A stretch of DNA of 64,000 nucleotides, from contig NZ_LT717701.1 in assembly GCF_900157385.1 (NCBI RefSeq), positions 62,001 to 126,000 on the forward strand, read 5' to 3'. Made by a program: the position numbers and the translations under genes. Every line of letters begins with the position of its first letter. Position 1 is the stretch's first letter. The notes beneath the pieces were generated by a model, which was not told the DNA's origin, did not search any database, and saw only the letters and a program-made list of their open reading frames with translations. Below are positions 53,186 through 62,008 of the stretch, piece by piece. This DNA comes from Mycobacterium terramassiliense. Lineage in GTDB: Bacteria; Actinomycetota; Actinomycetes; Mycobacteriales; Mycobacteriaceae.

Positions 53186-53257
53186 GGTTCCTCCTCAGAC
53201 GCGGATAGAGGGTGCAACAACGGGCTGCGCCCAACGCTTCCCGACCGGACGCGCGGG

Positions 53258-54301
53258 CTATTCGGCCCGCGCGGCCTTGTCTTTTCGAGGGCTCTGCGCG
53301 CCCTTGAGCGCGGCCCAGAACCGGGCCGCCTCGCGGATGGATTCCTCCACGGGGCGCGGCTGCCAGCCCAACTCGCGGACCGCCTTGCTGTGGTCGACGG
53401 GGGCCTCCGCGCGCATCATGCGCACCGATTCGAGGCTGAGCTCGGCATCCTTGCCGGTGATCCGCGCCCGAAGGCTGCCGAACGCGCCCAGGGCATACAG
53501 CACCGGCACCGAAATGGAGCGCCGGGGCGGCGGCACGCCGGCCTCGTCTGCCGCGATCCGCACGACCTCGCTCAGCGGGATCATCCGCTCGGAGATCAGG
53601 TAGCGCTCCCCGATGCGCCCGCGCTCGGCGGCGATGATCATGGCCCTGGCGGCGTCGTCGACGCCGACGACCTCCAGGGCGATGCCGTCCATCAGGAAGG
53701 GCAGCTTGCCAAAGACCGCGCCGGCGATGAACGCGCCGTGCGGGGTGCGGCCCCAGTCGCCGCTACCGTAGGTCGTTGAGACGCACATCGCGACGGCCGG
53801 CAGTCCGGCCTCGGCCACGTATCGCATCACCAAGTCTTCGGCCTGAACCCGGGATTGGACGTAGGCGGACAGCCCGCGCGAGCCGACCCTGTCCTCTTCG
53901 GTGGCCACGTGCCCGTGCCGCCGGCCCACCGTCGCGTAGGTGCTGGTGAAGATGAACCTGCGCAGGCCGGGTTGCTTGACGGCGACGTCGAGCACGTTGC
54001 GCAGGCCCTCGACGTTGGTGCGGAACAGCGGTGCCGGGTCGCGCAGCCAGGCGCGGGTGTCGACGACGCAGTAGTACACGTCGTCGACGCCGTCCATCGC
54101 GTCGCGCAACGTGTCGGTGTCGAACACGTCGCCATGAAAGCGGGTGAGCTCGAGGTCGTCGATGGCGCGGGTGTTGGCGGTCGGGCGCACCATCACCCGC
54201 ACCTCGAAGTTGTCGGCTGCGCCTTTGGCGACGAGCTGGCGGGTCACATGCGAACCCAGAAAGCCGTTGGCGCCGATGACCAGCTTGGGTTTGGTGCTCA
54301 C
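53258..54301 (-). CDS. Extended SDR, dihydroflavonol-reductase-like (Rv0139-like)
   Basis: A 347-residue NAD-dependent epimerase/reductase. The cofactor loop is VIGANGFLGSHVTRQL at residues 7-22; the YxxxK motif is less standard, around LSAYVQSRVQAED, so the catalytic Lys is not clearly placed. Members reduce aldehydes or ketones in secondary or lipid metabolism. The GTG start at 54301 is adjacent to the stop of the preceding gene. Part of an operon with Rv0138-like and DUF427 genes. Confidence 0.85.
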   Translation of the reverse strand: MSTKPKLVIGANGFLGSHVTRQLVAKGAADNFEVRVMVRPTANTRAIDDLELTRFHGDVFDTDTLRDAMDGVDDVYYCVVDTRAWLRDPAPLFRTNVEGLRNVLDVAVKQPGLRRFIFTSTYATVGRRHGHVATEEDRVGSRGLSAYVQSRVQAEDLVMRYVAEAGLPAVAMCVSTTYGSGDWGRTPHGAFIAGAVFGKLPFLMDGIALEVVGVDDAARAMIIAAERGRIGERYLISERMIPLSEVVRIAADEAGVPPPRRSISVPVLYALGAFGSLRARITGKDAELSLESVRMMRAEAPVDHSKAVRELGWQPRPVEESIREAARFWAALKGAQSPRKDKAARAE

Positions 54302-54805
54302 TTAAGCTCCTCCGTATTGCTGCATCCAGCGCGCGGCGTCCTCGTCGAGCGTGCCCAGCGCCTGGGCCTTGCGGCACCATTTCATTCCCGCGCGCAGGAA
54401 CCGCAGCGGGTTGTAGATGTCCTCTTCACGGCTCCACTGGCCGTCGCCGGCATACGTGATGATCGTGATGTTGGTCGCGCTGATGACGCTGCCGTCGCCG
54501 GGGTCGCGCATGGGGTTGTCCAGTTCGAGGATGACCCGCCCCGTGGACTCGTCGATGACCGACCACAACGTCGGGAACGCGACCATATGGCTGCCCGGGA
54601 AAGTCGTCATCGTTTGCTTGATCCACTCGCGCACCTCGTCGCGGCCGCGCATGGTGCCCGCCGCGTGCTCGATGTACTCGACGTCGGGGGTGTACTGCTC
54701 GACCCAGGCGTCCCAGTCCCGGGTTTCGGCGGCCTGGGCCACCGTCGCCTCGAACTTCTCGAACGCGGAAGCCAGTTCGCCACGGGAGAACGCTGGCTCT
54801 GTCAT
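54302..54805 (-). CDS. SnoaL-like NTF2-fold protein (Rv0138-like)
   Basis: A 167-residue NTF2-fold protein. [20 protein letters not shown] and the following [15 protein letters not shown] are typical. [21 protein letters not shown] forms a helical tail. ATG 54805 gives the same length as the M. tuberculosis protein as I recall (167). Divergent from msrA with an 83-base gap that must hold both promoters. Confidence 0.84.
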   Translation of the reverse strand: MTEPAFSRGELASAFEKFEATVAQAAETRDWDAWVEQYTPDVEYIEHAAGTMRGRDEVREWIKQTMTTFPGSHMVAFPTLWSVIDESTGRVILELDNPMRDPGDGSVISATNITIITYAGDGQWSREEDIYNPLRFLRAGMKWCRKAQALGTLDEDAARWMQQYGGA

Positions 54806-54888
54806 TTTGCGGCACCGTTGCAGCTCATCGGCGGAGTGTAGCCTGGGCTCCATCTGGGCGCGGCTATGGCCGATCAGGAAGGCAGACA

Positions 54889-55404
54889 ATGAGAGATCCT
54901 CAAAAGGCGCTTCTCGCCGGCGGCTGTTTCTGGGGCATGCAGGATTTGATCCGCAAGCAGCCCGGCGTGATATCGACGCGGGTCGGATACAGCGGCGGTG
55001 ACGTCCCGAACGCGACCTACCGCAATCACGGCACCCATGCCGAGGCCGTCGAAATCGTCTACGACCCGTCCGTCACCGACTACCGCACGCTGCTGGAGTT
55101 CTTCTTCCAAATCCACGATCCGACAACGAAAGACCGCCAGGGCAACGACAGGGGCGCCAGCTACCGCTCCGCCATCTTCTATCTGAACGACGAGCAAAAG
55201 CGGATCGCCCTGGACACCATCGCCGACGTCGAGGCGTCGGGTCTATGGCCCGGCAAGGTCGTGACCGAGGTCAGCCCGGCCGGCGATTTCTGGGAGGCCG
55301 AGCCCGAGCACCAGGACTACCTGCAGCGCTACCCCGACGGATACACCTGCCACTTCGTGCGTCCCGGTTGGAAGTTGCCGCGCCGCGCCACCGCCGGCCA
55401 CTAG
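54889..55404 (+). CDS. msrA: MsrA, peptide methionine sulfoxide reductase
   Basis: A 171-residue MsrA. The catalytic cysteine is C13 in [32 protein letters not shown], shown as [12 protein letters not shown], and [11 protein letters not shown] complete the active site. It repairs S-methionine sulfoxide with thioredoxin electrons. GGAAGG precedes ATG 54889. The G of the TAG stop is the first base of the tandem repeat core that follows, and the repeat spacer copies the last codons (CCACCGCCGGCCA). Confidence 0.95.
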   Translation: MRDPQKALLAGGCFWGMQDLIRKQPGVISTRVGYSGGDVPNATYRNHGTHAEAVEIVYDPSVTDYRTLLEFFFQIHDPTTKDRQGNDRGASYRSAIFYLNDEQKRIALDTIADVEASGLWPGKVVTEVSPAGDFWEAEPEHQDYLQRYPDGYTCHFVRPGWKLPRRATAGH

Positions 55405-55631
55405 TGGCGATCGCGAGCGCGGCGGAGCCGGGCGAAGCGGATCGCCACCGCCGGCCAATCGTGGCGATCGCGAGCGCGGCGGAGCCGGGCGAAGCGGGTC
55501 GCCACCGCCGGCCAATCGCGGCGATCGCGAGCGCGGCGGAGCCGGGCGAAGCGGGTCGCCACCGCCGGCCAATCGCGGCGATCGCGAGCGCGGCGGAGCC
55601 GGGCGAAGCGGGTCGCCACGGCCGGATAGTC
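55404..55631. repeat. 57-bp tandem repeat array, four units, from the msrA stop
   Basis: Units begin at 55404, 55461, 55518 and 55575, exactly 57 bases apart. The core runs GTGGCGATCGCGAGCGCGGC onward to GCGGGTCGCCAC, the same family as at 2.9 and 31.2 kb. The first unit has GCGGATCGCC and units three and four start GCGGCG, so copies have begun to diverge. The spacer resembles the msrA 3' end. No gene lies in this 424-base gap. Confidence 0.92.
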
Positions 55632-55762
55632 AACGGGTAACGCCGTTTCCGCGGGCGGTCCGCCCCAAGAGTGTCGACAACCACTGTCGTCGGTGCCAGA
55701 TGCTGTCGGTCGCAACATCGACAACGCGTGTCCATGACGCCGACAATTTAAGGCACAGGGAT

Positions 55763-55788
55763 CGAGCGCCCGCACAGGCGGGCGCTCG
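55763..55788 (+). promoter_or_regulatory. Leader hairpin and direct repeats upstream of the decarboxylase gene
   Basis: A perfect 11-base stem, CGAGCGCCCGC with GCGGGCGCTCG around ACAG, ends 40 bases before the decarboxylase ATG. Further upstream, TCGACAAC occurs twice (55674-55681 and 55718-55725, 44 bases apart), each followed by a TGTC. The repeats may be sites for the PucR-type activator at 58444. The hairpin is too far from a U run to be a standard terminator and may be a leader structure. Confidence 0.5.
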
Positions 55789-55828
55789 CTCTATTCGGGA
55801 AAGTGCACCGCGAAGGGATTTTGGGCTC

Positions 55829-57442
55829 ATGCCGTCTCGCAGGACCGTCTGGGATGTTACGTACGATCTGCTGCGCACCTTGGATTTGACGACGGTGTTC
55901 GGCAATCCGGGCTCGACCGAGCAGACGTTCTTGAAGAACTTCCCCGACGACTTTACGTACGTGCTCGGCCTGCAGGAGGCGTCGGTGCTGGCCATGGCGG
56001 ACGGCTTCGCGCAGGCGACCGGCAAACCGTCGCTGGTGAACCTGCATACCGCGGCGGGCACCGGAAACGCGATGGGCAGCCTGATCGCGGCGTACAAGAG
56101 CAACACACCGATGATCGTCACCGCCGGACAGCAGACCCGCGAAATGGTGTTGTGCGAGCCATATTTGACCAACACCAGCGAAACGCTGCTTCCCCTTCCA
56201 TGGGTGAAGTGGGCGTACCAGCCCGCCCGCGCCGAGGACGTACCCGCGGCGTTCATGCGGGCCTACACCATCGCCGTGCAGCCGCCCGCCGGCCCGGTGT
56301 ACCTGTCCATCCCCCTCGACGATTGGGACAAGCCGGCGCTCGGGCCGGCGGTGGTCCGAACGGCCAGCCGCCGCGGCGCGCCCGACGCCGCGCGACTTGG
56401 CGATTTCGCCGAGCGCATCAACCAGGCCCGGCGGCCGCTGCTGGTCGTGGGTCCCGAAGTCGATCGGGCCGGCGGGTGGGACGCCGCCGTCGCGTTCGCC
56501 GAGCGGGTGCACGCACCGGTGTTTGCCAGTCCACTGCCCGACCGCCTGTCTTTCCCCGAAGACCATCCGCTGTATCAAGGCATGCTGCCGATGACGATCG
56601 CCGAAGTGAACGCGGTGCTGCGCGGCCATGATCTGGTCGTGGTCATCGGCGCTCAGGTCTTCCGCTACTACCCGTACGTGGCCGGCGACTTCTTGCCCGA
56701 GGGCACCGATCTGCTGCACATCACCGCGGACCCGTGGCTGGCCGGTGCGGCACCGGTGGGCGACAGCCTGCTCAGCGACACGTTGCTGGCGCTGCAGCAA
56801 CTCACCCCGCTGGTCGCGGCCAAGGCGGACCGGCCGACGCCCACGCCGCTGGAACGCACCCCGGGCACGGTGGAACCCGCCGGCGCCCCCCTGACCCCGG
56901 CGCAAGTGTACTCCGCGCTGAACACGGTGAAGCCGCCGGAGGCGGCGTTGGTCAACGAGTCGACGTCGACGATGGCCGAGCAGGCCCGCTGGCTCCCCAC
57001 CCTGCGTTCGCATTCCTTCTTCGCCACCGGCAGCGGCGGCATCGGCTGGGGAGTCCCCGGCGCGGTCGGCGTCGCGCTCGGTGACCGCGCGGCCGGTCGC
57101 AAGCGCGCTGTCGTGGCGACCATTGGTGACGGCTCGTTCCAGTATTCGATCCAGGCGATCTGGACCGCCGCGCAGCACAAACTGCCGATCGTGTTCGTCG
57201 TGATGCGCAACGGCGAGTATGCGGTCCTGAAATCGTTTGCGCTGCTCGAGAAGACGCCGGGCGTGCCGGGTCTGGATCTGCCCGGGCTCGATATCCACGC
57301 GCTGGCAACGGGATTCGGGTGCCGCGCCGTCACGGTTGCGGACACCGAGCAGCTCGTCAAGGAATTCGAGGCCGCGCTCGGGGCTGAGGGGCCCACGGTG
57401 ATCGTGGTCCCGACCAAACCCCAGCTCGCGCACCTGGGCTGA
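55829..57442 (+). CDS. ThDP-dependent benzoylformate decarboxylase-like enzyme
   Basis: A 537-residue thiamine-diphosphate enzyme aligned over its full length with Pseudomonas MdlC as recalled. FGNPGSTEQ gives S29 (S26 in MdlC), GLQEAS gives the ThDP-activating E50, NLHTAAGTGNAMG gives H73 (H70), and IGDGSFQYS binds the cofactor. At the H281 position of MdlC the sequence reads VFRYYPY, so tyrosine replaces this active-site histidine. The likely reaction is decarboxylation of an aromatic or branched 2-oxoacid to an aldehyde. First gene of a three-gene unit with quinone oxidoreductase and PucR regulator. Confidence 0.86.
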   Translation: MPSRRTVWDVTYDLLRTLDLTTVFGNPGSTEQTFLKNFPDDFTYVLGLQEASVLAMADGFAQATGKPSLVNLHTAAGTGNAMGSLIAAYKSNTPMIVTAGQQTREMVLCEPYLTNTSETLLPLPWVKWAYQPARAEDVPAAFMRAYTIAVQPPAGPVYLSIPLDDWDKPALGPAVVRTASRRGAPDAARLGDFAERINQARRPLLVVGPEVDRAGGWDAAVAFAERVHAPVFASPLPDRLSFPEDHPLYQGMLPMTIAEVNAVLRGHDLVVVIGAQVFRYYPYVAGDFLPEGTDLLHITADPWLAGAAPVGDSLLSDTLLALQQLTPLVAAKADRPTPTPLERTPGTVEPAGAPLTPAQVYSALNTVKPPEAALVNESTSTMAEQARWLPTLRSHSFFATGSGGIGWGVPGAVGVALGDRAAGRKRAVVATIGDGSFQYSIQAIWTAAQHKLPIVFVVMRNGEYAVLKSFALLEKTPGVPGLDLPGLDIHALATGFGCRAVTVADTEQLVKEFEAALGAEGPTVIVVPTKPQLAHLG

Positions 57443-57449
57443 TGCGGCG

Positions 57450-58424
57450 ATGCGGGCCATAGAGATCACCACGACCGGTGGTCCCGAGGTACTTGACTGC
57501 GTCGAGCGGCCGGTGCCCACCCCCGGGCCGGGACAGGTGCTGATCAAGTCCGAGGCGATCGGTGTCAACTTCATCGACACCTACTTCCGGACCGGACTCT
57601 ATCCGCGCCCGTTGCCGTTCATTCCGGGGAGCGAGGTCTGCGGCACCGTGACCGCGGTCGGCGAACGGGTGGCCAGGATCGGCGTCGGCGATCGGGTGGC
57701 GACCTCCGACGGCCTCGGCGCGTATGCCGAATACTGCTTGGCGCCCGCGGATCTGGTAACCCCTGTACCGGACGGGATTGCCCCGGACGTGGCGGCCTCA
57801 GCCCTGCTCAAGGGGCACACCGCCCACCTGCTGATCAAATCGGTCTACCCGGTGCGGGCCGGTGACACCGTGCTGCTGCACGCCGGGGCCGGCGGGGTCG
57901 GGCTGATCCTGACCCAGTGGGCAACGAGTCTGGGCACACGGGTGATCACGACCGTGTCCACGCCTCAGAAGGCCGCGCTGTCGCGCGCGGTCGGAGCGGT
58001 CGAAGTGCTCGAATATCCCGACGAGCCTTCGTCGTTCGGGGTGAAGATACGTTCGCTCACCGGCGGCGAGGGCGTCGCCGCGGTCTACGACGGAGTCGGT
58101 AGATCCACCTTCGACGCCAGCCTGGCCAGTTTGGCGATCCGCGGCACGCTGGCGCTGTACGGAGCGGCGAGCGGTCCCGTTCCACCCGTCGACCCGCAAC
58201 GGCTCAACGCCGCGGGCTCGGTGTATCTGACCCGGCCGATGCGCACCCATTTCAACCGCACCTACGACGAATTCTCCTGGCGCTCGGCCGAATTGTTCGA
58301 TGCCATCGAGTCCGGGACGATCACCGTGACCACCGGCGAGCGATACCGGCTCCGAGACGCCGCCCGGGCCCACCGCGACTTGGAGAGCCGCAAGACCCAC
58401 GGCTCAACGGTGCTGATCCCCTGA
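57450..58424 (+). CDS. Quinone oxidoreductase (QOR, zeta-crystallin type)
   Basis: A 324-residue zinc-free MDR enzyme. GVNFIDTYFRTGLYPRPLPFIPGSE, of which NFIDTYFRTGLYP is diagnostic for QOR, and LLHAGAGGVGLILTQWA for NADPH. It reduces quinones by one or two electrons. ATG 57450 is seven bases after the decarboxylase stop, so they are cotranscribed. Perhaps it handles reactive products of the aldehyde pathway. Confidence 0.9.
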   Translation: MRAIEITTTGGPEVLDCVERPVPTPGPGQVLIKSEAIGVNFIDTYFRTGLYPRPLPFIPGSEVCGTVTAVGERVARIGVGDRVATSDGLGAYAEYCLAPADLVTPVPDGIAPDVAASALLKGHTAHLLIKSVYPVRAGDTVLLHAGAGGVGLILTQWATSLGTRVITTVSTPQKAALSRAVGAVEVLEYPDEPSSFGVKIRSLTGGEGVAAVYDGVGRSTFDASLASLAIRGTLALYGAASGPVPPVDPQRLNAAGSVYLTRPMRTHFNRTYDEFSWRSAELFDAIESGTITVTTGERYRLRDAARAHRDLESRKTHGSTVLIP

Positions 58425-58443
58425 TTCCGATTAGGCTGCGGCT

Positions 58444-59664
58444 ATGGCAGCCGATTCCGCGGACGCGCAACTGGCCGAGCTCGGTGCCGCCCTGCTGTCA
58501 CGCGCCGACGAACTGGCCGACACCATGCTGGGACTCATGCGCCGCGACGTCGGCTTTCACCGGACGGTCGCGTTGGTGACCGACGACCAACTGCGCAGCA
58601 CGGTACTGAACCATCTCGACTTCATCCTGGGAGCGCTCGGTGGGCCCGAACGCGCCTATGACACGGCCGCGGCCGCGGCCACGGGGCGTAACCGGGCGGC
58701 CGCCGGCGTGCCGCTGCCCGCGGTCATGGACTCCTACCGAAAGTGCGCACGCTTCCTATGGGACGAACTGTGCGCCGAAGCGGGACGGTCCGCAACGGTG
58801 AGCGACAGCGGATTGGTGCGTGCCGCCTCTGCGATGTGGATGGTGCTCGACGAGTTCACCACGGCCATGGTGAGCGGGTACCAGGAAGAAATCGCCCGCC
58901 AGGTGGTCGGCCGGCAACGGGAGCGATCGGCGATGGTGCAGGCGCTCATCGACGGCCGACTGCCCGAAAACCTCGATATCTGGAATGCCGCTGATACACT
59001 GAGGATTTCGCTGCGCGGGCCCTATGTCGTCGTGTGCGCGGAACTGTCAAGCATCGGACGCTCCGTGTTACCGGACATCGAGAGTCGATTGTCCGCAAAG
59101 GGAATCGCTTCTGCCTGGCGGTTGCAGCCGGACATCGAGATCGGCATCCTGCAGCTTGGTCCGCGGCCGATGCTGGACCTCGCGGTCAAGGAATTAAGCG
59201 CGTATCCGGCGACTCGAATCGGCATCAGTCCCCTGATCGGTGACCTCGCGGAAACCGCGGGCGCGTTGCGATACGCGCGAATCGCCATGACGGGATGCCG
59301 TCGCGACCGCGCTCGCGTCACCGTGTTCGACCGCGATGTGATGGCGGTGACGGCCGTGGCCGAACCCGACGTGATGGGCCGCATTTCGGAGACGGTGCTC
59401 GGCCCCCTGGGCGATTTGGCCGACCATGAGCGGGAAGCGCTGCTCGACACGCTCGAGGCGTGGCTCGACAACGGGGGTTCCGCCGAACGTGCGGCGCGCG
59501 CGCTTTTCGTGCACCCCAACACCGTGCGCCAAAGGCTGCGCAAACTCGAACAGCGGACAGGCCGTGTGCTTTCCGATCCCCGGGCCGCGGCGGAGCTGTG
59601 CATCGCGTTGGAAACCGCCCGTCGCGCCCCAACGCCGGCGCCGGAACGGCGCGGCGAAGCCTGA
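58444..59664 (+). CDS. PucR/CdaR-type transcriptional regulator
   Basis: A 406-residue regulator. The N-terminal part is helical (AELGAALLSRADELADTML to MDSYRKCARFLWDEL) with GGDEF-like and sensory features; the C-terminal HTH_30 is AERAARALFVHPNTVRQRL. Such proteins activate catabolic or sugar-acid genes in response to a metabolite. It follows the quinone oxidoreductase by 19 bases and is convergent with the P450. It probably controls its own operon, perhaps through the repeats before the decarboxylase gene. Confidence 0.85.
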   Translation: MAADSADAQLAELGAALLSRADELADTMLGLMRRDVGFHRTVALVTDDQLRSTVLNHLDFILGALGGPERAYDTAAAAATGRNRAAAGVPLPAVMDSYRKCARFLWDELCAEAGRSATVSDSGLVRAASAMWMVLDEFTTAMVSGYQEEIARQVVGRQRERSAMVQALIDGRLPENLDIWNAADTLRISLRGPYVVVCAELSSIGRSVLPDIESRLSAKGIASAWRLQPDIEIGILQLGPRPMLDLAVKELSAYPATRIGISPLIGDLAETAGALRYARIAMTGCRRDRARVTVFDRDVMAVTAVAEPDVMGRISETVLGPLGDLADHEREALLDTLEAWLDNGGSAERAARALFVHPNTVRQRLRKLEQRTGRVLSDPRAAAELCIALETARRAPTPAPERRGEA

Positions 59665-59676
59665 ATCAGGGCGCGC

Positions 59677-60993
59677 TCAGCGCCGGTGGACGACGATGCG
59701 TCCGCCGTCCTTCGGGGTGAACGCGACGCCGCGGCTGTGCCACCGTTCTCCGGGTTCTGTGGTGGTCTCGATGGTGAAGTTGCGCAACACTGTTCGCAGC
59801 ACCACGTCCATCTCCATGTTTGCGAACGCCGCACCCACGCAGCGACGGGTCCCGCCGCCGAACGGAATCCACGCGAACGAGGACGGCTTGCCGTCGATGT
59901 AGCGCCGCGGGTCGAAGCGCTCGGGCTCGGCAAAAACGCTGGCGTCGTTGTGGATCTGCGCGATGCTGATGATGATCGAATCCCCGCGGGGGATGACCCA
60001 CTCACCGAGTTGAAAGACCGGCGGGTATACGCGGCGGGCGGCGAAATCGATGACCGTCCGCGCCCGCTGGACCTCCAGGATCGTCGCCTGGCGCAGCTCG
60101 GAGCCGTCGTTGTCGGCCTCTTCGACCAAGGCGTCCAGGATATCGGGGTGGCGGCTCAACCGTTCGAAAGCCCAGCCCAGGGTGGAGGCGGTGGTTTCGT
60201 GCCCGGCGGCCAGCAACGTGAGCAGCTCGTCGCCAATGTCCTTGCGGGACATCGCCGAACCGTCCTCATAGGTGCTGCGCAGCATCAGCGCCAGCACGTC
60301 GGTTCGCTCGTCGAAATGGGGATCGGCCCGCTCGGCGTCGATCAGCTTGTCGACGACGACATCGTACTGGCGGCGCCACTCATCCAACCGGCCCCACGGG
60401 CTGAACCGGCCGTAGTTCCGTTCGGGTTTCGGTAGCGCCGCCATGCGCGAACCGAGGGTGACCCACGGCGGGATCAGCCGGCGCAGTTCGTCGAGCTCCG
60501 CGCCCTCGGCCCCGAACACCGCGCGCAGGATGGCGTTGAGCGTGATGTGCATCATCGACGGCAGCGTGGCGAAGGGCGTGCCTTCCGGCCAGCCGGTCGC
60601 CTCTCGCAGGGTCTCCTCTTCGATGATCCGCTCGTAGTTCTTCATGCTCTTGCCGTGAAACGGCGGCGCCAACAGGCGGCGACGCCGGCGGTGATCGTCG
60701 CCGTCGAGCGCGAATACCGAGCCGGAGCCGAACAGCCGGCTCAGGTTGGGCTGAATGTTCCCGAGTTCTTCCGGGCTCGTGGTGAACACCTGCTTCGCCA
60801 GCCGCCAGTCGCCGACCACCACCACGCGGCCATAGATCGGGATGTTGACCGTGAATACGTTGCCGAGTCGGCGCGCCAGCCGCTGGATCATCCACCGGCG
60901 CGAGACCGCAAAGAAAATGCCCTGCAGCAGTTTCGGCATCTGGGTGGCCGGCGGCAATCGGACGGCCGGCGGGGCGGTGACGACGTCGCTCAT
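59677..60993 (-). CDS. cyp138: Cytochrome P450 (cyp138 position)
   Basis: A 438-residue P450. I-helix LLAAGHETTAST, K-helix ILEVQRAR (ExxR), heme loop FGGGTRRCVGAAFANME. ATG 60993 (MSDVVTAPP) is used; ATG 61011 is possible. Length and place match Rv0136 (CYP138), and the name is given by synteny, so it is less certain than the enzyme class. No redox partner is adjacent. It is divergent from a TetR gene and twin operators lie between them, so that TetR probably represses it. Substrate unknown. Confidence 0.88.
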   Translation of the reverse strand: MSDVVTAPPAVRLPPATQMPKLLQGIFFAVSRRWMIQRLARRLGNVFTVNIPIYGRVVVVGDWRLAKQVFTTSPEELGNIQPNLSRLFGSGSVFALDGDDHRRRRRLLAPPFHGKSMKNYERIIEEETLREATGWPEGTPFATLPSMMHITLNAILRAVFGAEGAELDELRRLIPPWVTLGSRMAALPKPERNYGRFSPWGRLDEWRRQYDVVVDKLIDAERADPHFDERTDVLALMLRSTYEDGSAMSRKDIGDELLTLLAAGHETTASTLGWAFERLSRHPDILDALVEEADNDGSELRQATILEVQRARTVIDFAARRVYPPVFQLGEWVIPRGDSIIISIAQIHNDASVFAEPERFDPRRYIDGKPSSFAWIPFGGGTRRCVGAAFANMEMDVVLRTVLRNFTIETTTEPGERWHSRGVAFTPKDGGRIVVHRR

Positions 60994-61030
60994 GGCGGTG
61001 ATGCTCCCCATTTCTCCCCGAACCGGGGCT

Positions 61031-61079
61031 GGTACTGCGATGTACCAAAACCTTTCCCGATACGGTACTCTGTGGTACC
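61031..61079. promoter_or_regulatory. Twin operators GGTAC-N6-GTACC between the P450 and its TetR
   Basis: Two 16-base inverted repeats, 61031-61046 and 61064-61079, start 33 bases apart, about three helical turns. Both continue into AAAACCT or AAACCT, and both have TG in the middle. They lie between the divergent P450 and TetR starts. Such paired sites are typical of TetR regulation of both genes. Confidence 0.72.
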
Positions 61080-61096
61080 AAACCTGACAAGGTGCC

Positions 61097-61738
61097 GTGT
61101 GCACGAAGGGGGCGCCGCCTGTGACGTCAACGGTCGACACCGCGGTCCCCGACAATCCCCTGGACGAGTCCGATCCCTTTCGACTCCGGCTACTCGACGG
61201 CCTCGCCGCCGCGATCGGCGAGCGCGGCTACCGCGCCAGCACCGTCGCCGACGTGGTCCGCCATGCCCGCACGTCGAAGCGCACCTTTTACGACCAGTTC
61301 GCCAGCAAGGAGGAGTGCTTCCTCGAGTTGCTGCGCGCCGACATCGAGAAGCTCGGCGAGAGCATCGCCTCCGCCGTCGATCCCGAGGCGGACTGGCACC
61401 GGCAGATTCGTCAGGCCGTCGAGGCCTATGTCGGACACATGGAGGCCCGCCCGGCCATCACCTTGAGCTTGATTCGCGAGCTCCCGTCGCTGGGCCACGT
61501 CGCCCGCCCGGTTCAGCGCCGCGGCGTGCAGTTGTTGTCCAACCTGCTGATCGACCTCAGCGCGAGCCCGGGGTTTCGCCACGCGGAGCTGCCGCCGTTG
61601 ACCGCGCCACTGGCCGTGATCCTGCTGGGCGGTCTGCGGGAGCTGACCGCGCTGTCGGTGGAAGACGGTCGACCCGTCCGCGACATCGTTGAACCGGCCG
61701 TCGACGCCTCCATAGCCCTACTGGGCCCGCGAAGTTAG
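61097..61738 (+). CDS. TetR-family regulator (Rv0135c-like)
   Basis: A 213-residue TetR protein. The HTH region is ASTVADVVRHARTSKRTFYDQF and the C-terminal domain ends IVEPAVDASIALLGP. GTG 61097 is the first start and GTG 61121 an equally good alternative, giving 205 residues. The pair with the P450 and the operator twins indicates local control. Ligand unknown, maybe the P450 substrate. Confidence 0.85.
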   Translation: MCTKGAPPVTSTVDTAVPDNPLDESDPFRLRLLDGLAAAIGERGYRASTVADVVRHARTSKRTFYDQFASKEECFLELLRADIEKLGESIASAVDPEADWHRQIRQAVEAYVGHMEARPAITLSLIRELPSLGHVARPVQRRGVQLLSNLLIDLSASPGFRHAELPPLTAPLAVILLGGLRELTALSVEDGRPVRDIVEPAVDASIALLGPRS

Positions 61739-61774
61739 GCTCGTCGCGGACCCCAACCGACTTGGAGGATTGCG

Positions 61775-61987
61775 ATGCGGCTGTCGACGCGGAACCAGCT
61801 CAAGGGAACCATCACCGAAGTCGATCTCGGCAGCGTGATGGCGATCGTCAAGGTGAAGCTTGACGGTGGCGACCAGATCGTCACGTCCTCGGTCACCAAG
61901 GACGCGGCGACCGACCTCGGCCTGGCGGTCGGTCAGCCGGCCACGGTGTTCATCAAGTCCACCGAGGTCACCATCGGCGTCGAGTGA
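61775..61987 (+). CDS. Mop-domain molybdate/molybdopterin-binding protein
   Basis: A 70-residue protein made only of one Mop (TOBE-like) domain. MRLSTRNQLKGTITEVDLG and VTKDAATDLGLAVGQPATVF are the complete family pattern, ending KSTEVTIGVE. Mops bind molybdate or tungstate and store or deliver it. GGAGG lies nine bases upstream of ATG 61775. It sits 36 bases after the TetR gene and converges with ephF, 21 bases away. Confidence 0.9.
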   Translation: MRLSTRNQLKGTITEVDLGSVMAIVKVKLDGGDQIVTSSVTKDAATDLGLAVGQPATVFIKSTEVTIGVE

Positions 61988-62008
61988 CACCGAAAACGGC
62001 CCAGCACT

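Noticed and set aside
55748..57580. A 610-residue minus-strand frame opposite the decarboxylase
   Set aside because: Shadow of a gene with complete ThDP motifs, rich in Arg, Gly and His with no recognisable motif.
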